Shown: piece by piece, positions 8,180 to 15,968 of the stretch | How the letters are laid out: each line of letters starts with the position of its first letter | Position numbering within the stretch: the stretch's first letter is position 1 | From: an uncultured Bacteroidota bacterium | GTDB taxonomy: Bacteria > Bacteroidota > Bacteroidia > Flavobacteriales_F > PHOS-HE28 | Direction of reading: 5' to 3' | Assembly (NCBI GenBank): GCA_902826215.1 | Contig: CADEDY010000001.1 | Location: forward strand, 434,001-498,000 | DNA length: 64,000 nt | The notes under the pieces: model-generated | Told to the model about the DNA's origin: nothing | The model's input: only the letters and a program-made list of their open reading frames with translations | Databases searched by the model: none | Program-made: the position numbers and the translations under genes

Positions 8180-9295
8180 TTGAAGGAGCACGGCTACATC
8201 CTACTTCTTGGCTTCATCACCTCGTTCTTGGTGGTGCTGTTCACCATGCCCTCGCTGATCAAGGTGGCGCGCATGAAGCACTTGGTGGATGAACCCAGCG
8301 AGCAGCGGAAAGTCCATCACCGAAGCGTGCCCACCATCGGTGGCATCATCATCTTCGCCTCGGTCATCTTCAGCTATTCCTTGTGGTTCCCCGAGGCCAG
8401 GTTGGTCAGCGACAGTCTAGCTCATTACAAGTCCATGTACTTTTCGATGGGCGGGGCCTACAAGGATTTCAAGTTCCTGCTTTCAGCCATGGTGCTGTTG
8501 TTCTTCATCGGCGTGAAGGATGATATCATCGGGTTCTCTCCGGTGAAGAAACTCGTCGGGCACATGGTCGTGGGGTACATCCTCGTAATGATGGCGGACA
8601 TCCGGATCACCGATATGCATGGTCTCTTCGGGGTCTATGAACTGCCGGGCTATGTCAGCATCGCATTGTCTTTCTTCGTGTACGTGGTGTTGGTGAATGC
8701 CTTCAACCTGATCGATGGTGTGGACGGTCTGGCAGGCGGGGTGGGCTTCATCGCATCGATCGCGTATGGTTCTTGGTTGTTCCTAGCAGGGGATATCGCG
8801 CTCTCGCTATTGGCCTTCGTACTGGCGGGTTCTTTGATCGGCTTCTTGGTGTTCAATTGGCATCCGGCCCGCATCTTCATGGGCGATAGTGGTTCGCTCA
8901 TCATTGGCGCCATCATCGCGGTGCTCGCCATGAAAGTGGTGGATCACGACACCACGCGTCTTCCCCGCTATTTGGCCCAGATCCCAACGCCCATCTTCGC
9001 CATGGCCGTGATCGCGTACCCGTTGGTGGACACCTTGCGGGTCTTCGTGTACCGCATGGTGCGGGGTGTTTCTCCTTTTTCCGCGGATCGGAACCACATC
9101 CACCATCGCTTGATGGACCTGAAGATCGGCCATCGGAAGACCACGGGTTTGATCTACCTGTACTCGATCGCCATCATTGCACTCAGCCTGGTCACCCGGA
9201 AATGGCATCCGAACATCGGCCTCATGGTCTTGGGCACCTCGGCTTTTGCGCTGGCCATGCTTCCTTTCGTTTGGCCCAAGCGGAACAATGCATGA
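8180..9295 (+). CDS. WecA/TagO-like undecaprenyl-phosphate sugar-1-phosphate transferase
   Basis: This polytopic inner-membrane enzyme of 371 residues belongs to the MraY/WecA glycosyltransferase 4 family. It transfers a GlcNAc/GalNAc-type sugar-1-phosphate from a UDP-sugar to undecaprenyl phosphate to start a surface glycan. Evidence: the KVHHRSVPTIGG N-terminal motif, NAFNLIDGVDGLAGG (173-187) with the metal-binding Asp cluster, 'FMGDSGSL', and HIHH (H306-H309) in the cytoplasmic loop that marks WecA rather than MraY. About ten hydrophobic segments are visible. Translation starts at TTG 8180. The stop overlaps the start of the next barrel gene (ATGA). With gmd/fcl close by, a fucose-containing surface polysaccharide is plausible but not shown. 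Confidence 0.85.
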   Translation: MKEHGYILLLGFITSFLVVLFTMPSLIKVARMKHLVDEPSEQRKVHHRSVPTIGGIIIFASVIFSYSLWFPEARLVSDSLAHYKSMYFSMGGAYKDFKFLLSAMVLLFFIGVKDDIIGFSPVKKLVGHMVVGYILVMMADIRITDMHGLFGVYELPGYVSIALSFFVYVVLVNAFNLIDGVDGLAGGVGFIASIAYGSWLFLAGDIALSLLAFVLAGSLIGFLVFNWHPARIFMGDSGSLIIGAIIAVLAMKVVDHDTTRLPRYLAQIPTPIFAMAVIAYPLVDTLRVFVYRMVRGVSPFSADRNHIHHRLMDLKIGHRKTTGLIYLYSIAIIALSLVTRKWHPNIGLMVLGTSAFALAMLPFVWPKRNNA

Positions 9296-10890
9296 AGCGG
9301 CTCGGTAGCACCTTGGGCGCCGTCCTTCTTGTCGGAGCAGTGGTCGCGCAAACGGGCTGGGCACCATTGAGCCGGGAAGTGGAACGCCCCTATGCCCTGC
9401 GGTTACAGGCTTTCCGGTCGCAGGCGCACACAGCGATAAGGCCGTATTCTTCGGTGACACTGAAGGAAGCGACGCCGGCCGACAGCCTTTTGCCGCACGC
9501 AGCCCTCAGCGTTCTCGACAAGTGGGCAGGCCAGAACAACGGTCGCAAATTCCGCTGGGGACCGATGGCCGATGCCAGTGTTGGGTTCGATGCCGGGAAT
9601 GACCAGGGCATTCGCCACCGCGCCGGAGCTGGTTTTTGGACGGATATGGACGCGGGCAGCAAGCTCAACTTCCACTTCGATGTGCAAGGGTGGAACGAAC
9701 GCTTACCGAACTACCTCGACACCTTGTCGCGGGCTACACAGGTCACCCCGGGTGAAGGGTATGCCTATGGGGACGCCCCGAATTTCACGCACTACGATTG
9801 GAATGCGCACCTGAGTTGGGATGCCCACAAGTACATCAACGTGACGCTTGGTCGCGGAAAGAATTTCTTCGGGGAAGGCTACCGCTCGCTCTTCCTTTCT
9901 GACGAAGCCTACAGCTATCCCTATCTGAAGATCAGCACTACGGTTTGGAAGGTGAAGTACGTGAACCTCTTTTCCATGATGAACGACATCCGGGGTGCCG
10001 ATGGCGCGTCGGCGGACTATGCCCGGAAGTTCACGAGCATGCACTACCTCTCCTACAATGTCATCGATCGGATCAACATCTCCATATTCGAAGCCGTTGT
10101 CTGGTCCAATGGAGAAGAGAACTACCCGCGCGGCTTCGACTTCAACTACGTGAACCCGGTCCTGTTCTATCGACCTGCGGAATTCAAGATCGGTTCACCG
10201 GACAATGCCTTGTTGGGCTTCGGGCTCAACGTGAAAGCCGGCAAGCACGTTCTGTTCTATGGTCAAGTGATGTTGGATGAATTCCTCGCCCAAGCGGTGC
10301 GCAACGGCAACGGGTGGTACGCCAACAAGCAGGCCGGTCAATTGGGGGTGAATGCCTACGAGGCGTTCGGGGTGAAAGGATTGCAACTGCGCGCCGAATG
10401 GAACTTGATCCGGCCCTTCATGTACACGCATTCGGGCACGGTGCAGAACTATGCGCACATGGGTCAGCCATTGGCACATCCCTACGGATCGAACGTGGAA
10501 GAATTCCTGGCCCATGCCGATCTGGTGCGGGACCGGTGGGTGTTCAGTTTGCGTGCGAGCACGGCCACCATGGGCACGGACAGCGTGTTCAGCTACGGCA
10601 ACAACATCTTCCGTCCGGAGATCGACCGGCCCAACAAACCAGGCGGAGGAAAGCTCGACTTCGACTACCGCTTGGGCGACTACAAGAGCCAAACGGTCTT
10701 CTACACGGAATTGCGGGCCGGTTGGACGGTCGACCCACGTTCGGCCATGCGCATCGAGGCCTCCTATACCTATCGTTCGTTGAACCCACCGGGCTCGGAT
10801 CCAACGGTGACCCATTTCGTGCGTGTGGGCTTGGTCTGCCGCTTCAGGGAGCAGCATCCGGAGCAGGTGGTCCGCTACGTTCTTCGCTGA
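9292..10890 (+). CDS. Outer-membrane beta-barrel protein, RemB/Wzi-like (paralogue 2)
   Basis: The 532-residue product has a signal peptide (MKRLGSTLGAVLLVGAVVAQ). The family signature GRGKNFFGEGYRSLFLSD (residues ~190-207) is followed by 'YPYLKIS', then alternating aromatic/polar strands to the end. It shares a PLAHPYG motif with the protein encoded at 6581-8167. In known Bacteroidota this family is annotated as capsule assembly Wzi family or gliding motility RemB. The start overlaps the stop of the sugar transferase by 4 nt, so translation is coupled. Function in surface polysaccharide display or motility is inferred from family and neighbours. Confidence 0.8.
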   Translation: MKRLGSTLGAVLLVGAVVAQTGWAPLSREVERPYALRLQAFRSQAHTAIRPYSSVTLKEATPADSLLPHAALSVLDKWAGQNNGRKFRWGPMADASVGFDAGNDQGIRHRAGAGFWTDMDAGSKLNFHFDVQGWNERLPNYLDTLSRATQVTPGEGYAYGDAPNFTHYDWNAHLSWDAHKYINVTLGRGKNFFGEGYRSLFLSDEAYSYPYLKISTTVWKVKYVNLFSMMNDIRGADGASADYARKFTSMHYLSYNVIDRINISIFEAVVWSNGEENYPRGFDFNYVNPVLFYRPAEFKIGSPDNALLGFGLNVKAGKHVLFYGQVMLDEFLAQAVRNGNGWYANKQAGQLGVNAYEAFGVKGLQLRAEWNLIRPFMYTHSGTVQNYAHMGQPLAHPYGSNVEEFLAHADLVRDRWVFSLRASTATMGTDSVFSYGNNIFRPEIDRPNKPGGGKLDFDYRLGDYKSQTVFYTELRAGWTVDPRSAMRIEASYTYRSLNPPGSDPTVTHFVRVGLVCRFREQHPEQVVRYVLR

Positions 10891-10961
10891 CCTTGGACCG
10901 CTCCTGAGCGCAAGGTTGGAGGATTGTGCAAAGAAGGTGGTCCGCGAAACGTCTGGATCGG

Positions 10962-10969
10962 TACTTTTG
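10962..10969 (+). promoter_or_regulatory. Putative -7 element (TACTTTTG) for the oxidase accessory cluster
   Basis: An exact TAnnTTTG match lies about 49 nt before the ctaB start in the 127-nt gap after the barrel gene. It predicts a leader of about 40 nt. A convincing -33 TTTG is not visible at the right spacing. Confidence 0.4.
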
Positions 10970-11017
10970 CGGCGCCTCCGCCGAAGCCAACGAACAGGCC
11001 GATGACGGAGGGGCACT

Positions 11018-11911
11018 TTGCAACCGACAGATACGCTGGCCCATGCCCCGGTTTCGGTGAAGATCCGAAGTCTTGCGGTGCTCTTCAAGCTGCGGTTGGC
11101 CTCCTTGGTGGTTGTTAGCGCTGCCTTCGGTTACCTCTTCGGGATCCCTGCAGGAGCCTTCTCTTGGGCCGGTATCCTTGGTCTATGCGTAGCAGGAACC
11201 TTGCTCACTGGTGCTAGTAACGCGTTCAACCAAATACTGGAGGTCAAGGAAGATGGGCTGATGAAGCGGACCGGTGGCCGGCCATTGGTAAGCGGGGCCT
11301 TGAGTTCCACGGAAGCGGTCGTAGCGGCCTTCTTGGCTGCAGGGATCGCTACCCTGATGCTCTGGCTCCAGTTCGGGGCTCTCACCAGCATTCTGGGTTT
11401 CATCTCCTTGTTCATGTACGTGGCGCTTTACACGCCGCTCAAGAAACTCAGTTCATGGGCGGTCTTCGTTGGAGCCTTTCCCGGAGCCTTTCCACCGATG
11501 TTGGGCTATGTGGCTGCGACCGGTCATTTCGATCTGGGTGCTGGGTTGCTCTTCGCCATGCAGTTCATGTGGCAGTTCCCGCACTTCTGGGCGATCGCAT
11601 GGGTGCTTGATGAGGACTACGCCCGCGCTGGTTTCCGGTTGTTGCCAGGTGGTCGCACCCCCGATCGATCCGCCTCGTCGATGATCCTTTTGTACACCTT
11701 GTTCGTTATCCCGGTAGGTATGCTCCCTTGGGTGTTCGGTTTCGTAGGCCTTCCGGCGTTGATCACCGCCTTTGCAGCTGGGTTGGTGATGGTGGTGCCG
11801 GCCGTACGATTGTTCCTCACGCAGGATACACGGCATGCCCGCAAACTGATGTTCGCTAGCTTCCTCTACCTGCCTTTGGTTCAATTGGCCTACGTGCTGG
11901 ATCGCCTATGA
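11018..11911 (+). CDS. ctaB: Protoheme IX farnesyltransferase (heme O synthase)
   Basis: CtaB/CyoE adds a farnesyl group to heme b to make heme O for the terminal oxidase. The 297-residue product is a UbiA-type prenyltransferase with about nine membrane spans. The allylic-diphosphate site is in NAFNQILEVKEDGLMKRTGGRP; the usual second Asp is Glu here. YTPLKKLSSWAVFVGAFPGAFPPMLGY and the later 'HFWAIAWVLDEDYARAGFRLLP' are diagnostic of CyoE/CtaB. The start is a TTG at 11018; no in-frame ATG precedes the first membrane segment. The stop overlaps the next oxidase gene by 4 nt, making this the first gene of the cluster. Confidence 0.92.
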   Translation: MQPTDTLAHAPVSVKIRSLAVLFKLRLASLVVVSAAFGYLFGIPAGAFSWAGILGLCVAGTLLTGASNAFNQILEVKEDGLMKRTGGRPLVSGALSSTEAVVAAFLAAGIATLMLWLQFGALTSILGFISLFMYVALYTPLKKLSSWAVFVGAFPGAFPPMLGYVAATGHFDLGAGLLFAMQFMWQFPHFWAIAWVLDEDYARAGFRLLPGGRTPDRSASSMILLYTLFVIPVGMLPWVFGFVGLPALITAFAAGLVMVVPAVRLFLTQDTRHARKLMFASFLYLPLVQLAYVLDRL

Positions 11912-12636
11912 GCACGCCCTCCTTCACCGCAGACGAACTGCACACCAGGGACATCGGCACCCGGAAGCTCCTTACCCGGCTGTTGATGTTCGCGATCATC
12001 ATGTTCTTCGCAGGGCTCACCAGCGCGTACGTGGTAAGCATGAGCGGTGGATATTGGACGCGGATCACCATGCCCACGGCCTTCTATTGGAGCACGGCGT
12101 TCGTTCTTCTGGGAAGTCTGACGGTCCACATGGCCTTGGTCTCAGCTCGGCAAGGCAACGCACGGATGATCGCACCCCTTTTGGTCGCGACCTTGGCGTT
12201 GGGCATTGGCTTCGCCGGTTCGCAATTCAATGGCTGGAAGGACTTGACCAGCAAAGGCATCACGTGGAGTCCCAATAAGTTGGAAGGGCTCGGTGGTACC
12301 TACGGCGTGGATTTCACCATCACGAAGGATGGTAGAACCCTGGTTCCGCGCGATGGTCACTGGTACGCGGCAGATGATACCGCGCTCAACAAGCAATTGG
12401 ATGCGGACATCGCTGAACAGCGGGACCGCACGGGTCCATACCTCTACACACTGACCTTGGCGCACTTGGCACACCTGTTCTTTGGATTGGTGGCCATTTT
12501 GGTCATGATCGTCATGGCGCTGCAGGGGAAATACACGCCCAAGGACAATGTGGGGCTATGGGCGGGCGCCGTTTACTGGCATTTCTTGGGGGTACTATGG
12601 GTGTACCTCCTTTTGTTCTTGACCTTTGTTCACTAA
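11908..12636 (+). CDS. Heme-copper oxidase subunit III family protein (first copy)
   Basis: This 242-residue membrane protein has five recognisable hydrophobic segments, with 'TRKLLTRLLMFAIIMFFAGLTSAYVVSM' at the N-terminus and 'LTLAHLAHLFFGLVAILVMI' plus 'WHFLGVLWVYLLLFLTFVH' at the C-terminus. These match COX3 helices III and VII. It is shorter and more divergent than the following gene, and flavobacterial clusters regularly carry both. It contains a soluble insertion of about 60 residues between helices (FNGWKDLTSKG...). Overlap with ctaB and with the next gene region indicates one operon. Confidence 0.85.
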   Translation: MSTPSFTADELHTRDIGTRKLLTRLLMFAIIMFFAGLTSAYVVSMSGGYWTRITMPTAFYWSTAFVLLGSLTVHMALVSARQGNARMIAPLLVATLALGIGFAGSQFNGWKDLTSKGITWSPNKLEGLGGTYGVDFTITKDGRTLVPRDGHWYAADDTALNKQLDADIAEQRDRTGPYLYTLTLAHLAHLFFGLVAILVMIVMALQGKYTPKDNVGLWAGAVYWHFLGVLWVYLLLFLTFVH

Positions 12637-12658
12637 CATTGCGGCCGGAATACGCACC

Positions 12659-13525
12659 ATGGCAGGAGACGCAAGCAAAGTACTGAGCAACGACGTCCTT
12701 TGGGGCGGCGGCCGCTCCCCGTTCAGCATCAGCTACGGGAAGATGATGATGTGGTTCTTCCTGGTCTCCGACGCCCTGACCTTCTCGGGGTTGTTGGTCG
12801 CCTACGGATTCGTCCGCCACAGCACCACGGAAGCATGGCCCATCGGGGAAGAGGTCTTCCGCGCGCTACCGGGTCTCACAGGCAGCTATCCCCTCATCTA
12901 CGTGGCCTTGATGACGGCCATCCTCATCTTCAGCTCCGTAACGATGGTACTTGCCGTGGAGGCGGGCCACCGGATGGACAAGAAGGGGGTGATCAAGTGG
13001 TTGTTCCTTACCGTGATCGGCGGCGCCTTCTTCGTCGGCAGCCAGGCGTGGGAGTGGAGCCACTTCATCCATGGGGGCGGCGGGTACATCACCACGAATG
13101 AGGGCGTGAAGTACTGGGTACACAACGACACTCACGACACGCACGATCCTTCGAATGCAGCAGGCTTCCATTTGGTGAAGGCCATGGAGGGGCACTACCT
13201 CATCGAGGAAGAAGGTGCCCACCACCTGGATCACGCGGCATCCCTCAAGCTATGGAACGGTCGTGCCAACTACGTAGACGGTGCGAACATGGTCCACAAC
13301 GAATACGGTCCGCCCCAGTACGCGAACTTCTTCTTCTTCATCACGGGTTTCCACGGTTTCCACGTGTTCAGCGGGGTCATCATCAATCTGATCGTGCTGA
13401 TCATGGTGATCAAGGGAGTGTTCCACCGCCGTGGCCACTACGAAATGGTGGAGAAAGCCGGCTTGTATTGGCACTTCGTTGACCTGGTTTGGGTCTTCGT
13501 GTTCACCTTCTTCTACCTTCTCTGA
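12659..13525 (+). CDS. Cytochrome c oxidase subunit III
   Basis: Subunit III stabilises the catalytic core of the aa3-type oxidase in the inner membrane. The 288-residue product carries COX3 hallmarks: 'MMMWFFLVSDALTFSGLLVAYGFVR' (helix I), 'GSQAWEWSHFIHGG' (the conserved E-W region), 'FFITGFHGFHVFSGVIINLIVL' and 'GLYWHFVDLVWVFVFTFFYLL'. A His/Asp-rich loop of about 70 residues after helix V (NDTHDTHDPSN...) is expanded as in other Bacteroidota. ATG 12659 is preferred over an upstream non-ATG start at 12626 that would overlap the preceding gene. Genes for subunits I and II are not in this window. Confidence 0.93.
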   Translation: MAGDASKVLSNDVLWGGGRSPFSISYGKMMMWFFLVSDALTFSGLLVAYGFVRHSTTEAWPIGEEVFRALPGLTGSYPLIYVALMTAILIFSSVTMVLAVEAGHRMDKKGVIKWLFLTVIGGAFFVGSQAWEWSHFIHGGGGYITTNEGVKYWVHNDTHDTHDPSNAAGFHLVKAMEGHYLIEEEGAHHLDHAASLKLWNGRANYVDGANMVHNEYGPPQYANFFFFITGFHGFHVFSGVIINLIVLIMVIKGVFHRRGHYEMVEKAGLYWHFVDLVWVFVFTFFYLL

Positions 13526-13540
13526 TCATTCGCCTCGAAC

Positions 13541-13912
13541 ATGGAGCGTGACGACATCATCGAATACAGCCTGGACGCCCACCACAGCGAAGAGGAAGGC
13601 CGGAAGATCCGCAAGAAGATCTGGATGGTCACCCTGTTCTTGGCCGTGGTCACCACGATCGAGGTCACTTTGGGTGCCTATTGGAAGGACTGGTTCGACG
13701 CCAGTGCTTGGAACACCATCAAGTGGACGTACGTAGTGCTTACCCTCGTGAAGGCGACCTACATCGTCATGTCCTTCATGCACTTGGGTGATGAGCGCCG
13801 GAACATCCGTGCCATCATCCTCCTGCCATACGCCTTGTTCATCCTCTACCTGCTCTGGATCGGGTTGACGGAATCGAACTACGTGCATCACGTTTGGGAG
13901 ACCCTGCTGTGA
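13541..13912 (+). CDS. Prokaryotic cytochrome c oxidase subunit IV family protein
   Basis: The 123-residue product has three transmembrane helices, starting with 'KIWMVTLFLAVVTTIEVTLGAYW', then 'YVVLTLVKATYIVMSFMHLGDE' and a final 'IILLPYALFILYLLWIGLTE'. The ATYIVMxFMHL pattern is the signature of the small subunit IV/CtaF-like proteins that accompany bacterial COX3. The N-terminus is acidic and His-rich (YSLDAHHSEEEGRK). It lies 15 nt after COX3 and its stop overlaps the sco GTG start, so it is cotranscribed. Confidence 0.88.
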   Translation: MERDDIIEYSLDAHHSEEEGRKIRKKIWMVTLFLAVVTTIEVTLGAYWKDWFDASAWNTIKWTYVVLTLVKATYIVMSFMHLGDERRNIRAIILLPYALFILYLLWIGLTESNYVHHVWETLL

Positions 13913-14649
13913 GCGATCAGCCACGTCCGGGCAGTAAGCGGACCAAGGTGCTCGTCCTTGGCGGCATTGGTCTGTTCATCCTTTCCTTGTTCGTTTTCTT
14001 CTCGCCCATGTTGGGCTTGGTGAAGCACAACTTCACCTACCTGTCCTTCTATGGACCCAAGGAACCCGTGCTCGTTGAACGCGATGGGAAGATGGTGGTC
14101 GATACCATTTACGCCGAGATCCCACCGTTCAAATTCATCGATCGCTATGGGAAGCCGTTCACGGACAAGGACGTGAAAGGCAAGATCATCGTGGCGGATT
14201 TCTTCTTCACGCGTTGTACCACGATCTGCCCAAGGATGAGCGTGCAGATGCAACAACTGCAATTGAAGCTGGATGATGATGCCTTCGACGATGTGGTCTT
14301 CCTGAGCCATACCGTGGATCCCGAGAACGACACCCCCGAAGTGCTGGACGCTTATGCGCGCAAGCTCGAGGCGGACCCGGCGCGGTGGAAGTTCCTCACC
14401 GGCAACGCGCCCGATATCTACCGCATGGGCAACACGGGCTACTTGCTCAGTGCGATGGAGGACAGCGCCAGCGCCGAACAGTTCCTGCATGACAGTCGTT
14501 TCGTACTCGTGGACAAGGACCGGCACATTCGCGGCTACTACGAAGGCACCACCGCCACCGGCATGAACGAGCTGGCTGGCGACCTCAAGATGTTGCTGAA
14601 GGAAGAGCGCATCAAGAAGCGCGACGCGGCCGAGAAAGCCCAGCATTGA
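13909..14649 (+). CDS. SCO1/SenC copper chaperone
   Basis: SCO proteins deliver copper to the CuA site of cytochrome c oxidase and have a thioredoxin fold facing the periplasm. The 246-residue product has one N-terminal membrane anchor (VLVLGGIGLFILSLFVFFSPM). The copper-binding CxxxC is C103/C107 in FFTRCTTICPRMS and the third ligand is H194 in 'FLHDSRFVLVD'. The VDPENDTP loop is also conserved. Translation begins at GTG 13909, overlapping the subunit IV stop. It is placed correctly for oxidase assembly. Confidence 0.93.
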   Translation: MSDQPRPGSKRTKVLVLGGIGLFILSLFVFFSPMLGLVKHNFTYLSFYGPKEPVLVERDGKMVVDTIYAEIPPFKFIDRYGKPFTDKDVKGKIIVADFFFTRCTTICPRMSVQMQQLQLKLDDDAFDDVVFLSHTVDPENDTPEVLDAYARKLEADPARWKFLTGNAPDIYRMGNTGYLLSAMEDSASAEQFLHDSRFVLVDKDRHIRGYYEGTTATGMNELAGDLKMLLKEERIKKRDAAEKAQH

Positions 14650-14663
14650 TAGAGCCCATTCCG

Positions 14664-15221
14664 ATGGATTCCCGCGAAGCCTACCCGCAACGGTCGTTGA
14701 ACACGCCCGAACCTGCTGCGAAACGGTTGATCTGGGTCTTTTCCGGGATCGTTTTCCTCGCAGTGGTTGTCCTCAACCGCGTGCAGGTGCCGACCGATGG
14801 AACGTGGGATGTGCACATTTTCGCCAAGGTCAACGCTGTGATCAACAGTTTGGTGAGCGTGCTTCTGCTCTTCGGTCTGTTCACGGCCAAAGCCGGGAAG
14901 TGGGGTGCCCACCGCCGCATCATGATATCGGCGATGATCCTCTCGGTGCTCTTCCTCGTGTCCTACATCCTGCATCATCTCTTCGCTGGCGAGACCACGT
15001 TCGGAGGTGTAGGCGCTGTGAAAGTGGCCTACTACATCATACTGGCCACGCACATCATACTGGCCGCGACCTCCTTGCCATTCATTCTCATCACGGCCTT
15101 CCGCGCTCTTTCTGCGCAATACCCGGCCCACCGCAAACTGGCCAAGCGCGTATGGCCCGTTTGGTTCTACGTCAGCGTCACCGGGGTTGTGGTGTACTTC
15201 CTGATCAGCCCGTATTACTAG
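14664..15221 (+). CDS. DUF420 (CtaM-like) membrane protein
   Basis: This 185-residue protein has five hydrophobic helices, including 'FAKVNAVINSLVSVLLLFGLF', 'HRRIMISAMILSVLFLVSYILHH' and a C-terminal 'VTGVVVYFLISPYY'. That is the DUF420 pattern, related to the Bacillus oxidase assembly factor CtaM. Conserved His residues in HRRIM and ILHHLF could bind heme or copper, as proposed for the family. A TTG at 14646 in frame would overlap the sco stop; ATG 14664 is the more standard choice. It is part of the oxidase operon. Confidence 0.85.
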   Translation: MDSREAYPQRSLNTPEPAAKRLIWVFSGIVFLAVVVLNRVQVPTDGTWDVHIFAKVNAVINSLVSVLLLFGLFTAKAGKWGAHRRIMISAMILSVLFLVSYILHHLFAGETTFGGVGAVKVAYYIILATHIILAATSLPFILITAFRALSAQYPAHRKLAKRVWPVWFYVSVTGVVVYFLISPYY

Positions 15222-15357
15222 TGGCTGGTATCGCAGGAGCGGCTCGCTCGCTACGACACGGATCGCCGATACCGAGAAAGAACCTCGTCGATCGAATCTT
15301 TGAATTCGCCGCATACTCGCACCGATCGAAAACGGAGGACCTACATTTATCCTCGCA

Positions 15358-15624
15358 ATGCGCACTCGGCTTCTCCTCGCTCTTTTCACGCTCGCGCTGG
15401 TCGCGTTCCCGGAAGTACTGCATGCCCAAGGCTGCGCCATGTGCAAGGCCGTGGTCGAAAGCGGGGAAGGTTCAGGCCACATCTTCGGTGGGGAGCAATC
15501 CATCGGCAAGGGCCTCAACAACGGCATCCTCTATTTGATGGCGGTGCCCTACCTGTTGCTCTTCATGCTCTTCCGCAAGAAGATCGTGGGCTTCGTCAAG
15601 GAGTTCGCTGGGGCGCAAGGGTGA
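15358..15624 (+). CDS. Small CxxC membrane protein at the end of the oxidase cluster
   Basis: The 88-residue product has a signal peptide (MRTRLLLALFTLALVAFPEVLHAQ), then directly GCAMCKAVVESG with a CxxC pair, a Gly-rich linker and one C-terminal membrane helix (GILYLMAVPYLLLFMLF) ending in basic residues. Such proteins often follow DUF420 in Flavobacteriia and are unnamed. A metal or redox role in oxidase assembly is an inference from the CxxC and position. A TACATTTA element lies 8 nt before the ATG, so it may be transcribed separately from the oxidase genes. Confidence 0.75.
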   Translation: MRTRLLLALFTLALVAFPEVLHAQGCAMCKAVVESGEGSGHIFGGEQSIGKGLNNGILYLMAVPYLLLFMLFRKKIVGFVKEFAGAQG

Positions 15625-15725
15625 GGCCTTACGTGCTCGGATCAATAGTTGCTTTTCGTGAGGGTTCCAGCTTAGCGAGGTCATTGCCCGAAGTCGACTT
15701 ACAGGGGCTTCTAGTGTCCGCCCCC

Positions 15726-15733
15726 TATCTTCG
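15726..15733 (+). promoter_or_regulatory. Putative -7 element (TATCTTCG) of the metH operon
   Basis: A TAnnTTCG element lies 20 nt before the aptamer's P1 stem, so transcription would start near 15740, just ahead of the riboswitch. Its position supports its being genuine. Confidence 0.5.
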
Positions 15734-15753
15734 CGCCACGTTCTTTCATTTCG

Positions 15754-15860
15754 CTTATCCAGAAAGGCAGAGGGTCTTGGCCCTGTGAAGCCTTGGCAAC
15801 CACCGCACGGAAGTGTGTCAAGGTGCCAATTCCAGTCCGCCGCAAGGGGGAGAAGATGAG
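15754..15860 (+). promoter_or_regulatory. SAM-I (S-box) riboswitch aptamer
   Basis: The sequence carries the SAM-I conserved core. P1 5' strand CTTATC (15754-15759) is followed by CAGAAAGGCAGAGGG, GGCCC, TGAAGCC and GGCAACC. Further on come GGTGCCAATTCC and, finally, the P1 3' strand GATGAG (15855-15860). CTTATC and GATGAG pair over six positions with one G-U. The class senses S-adenosylmethionine and normally represses methionine genes; here it precedes the split metH. The gene-off state is expected when SAM is bound because P1 then sequesters GATGAG. Confidence 0.93.
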
Positions 15861-15899
15861 CCGTGATCAGGTACCCCACGCGTGGAAAACACGCATGCT

Positions 15900-15936
15900 G
15901 CCTCGTCCGGTCTTATCGGATGGGGCTTTTGCTTTT
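15900..15936 (+). terminator. Intrinsic terminator of the SAM-I riboswitch
   Basis: GCCTCGTCCG (15900-15909) pairs with CGGATGGGGC (15917-15926), including two wobble pairs, around a 7-nt loop, followed by TTTTGCTTTTTT. An alternative pairing of GATGAGCCG (15855-15863) with CGG-T-CTTATC (15908-15917) would break both P1 and this terminator. This gives a complete transcription-attenuation switch. Confidence 0.85.
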
Positions 15937-15968
15937 TTGGTGATCGAATGGAGGTGCTGCACAACACG

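Larger units (their letters stand above)
15625..15968. other. 344-nt leader region of the metH operon
   Basis: There is no protein gene here. After about 100 nt of unremarkable sequence it holds a promoter-like TATCTTCG (15726), a SAM-I riboswitch aptamer (15754-15860), an antiterminator-capable linker and an intrinsic terminator (15900-15936). Confidence 0.8.

Noticed and set aside
15222-15300. Hairpin GGTATCG / CGATACC after the DUF420 gene
   Set aside because: Seven-bp stem with a loop over 30 nt; not convincing as a terminator.
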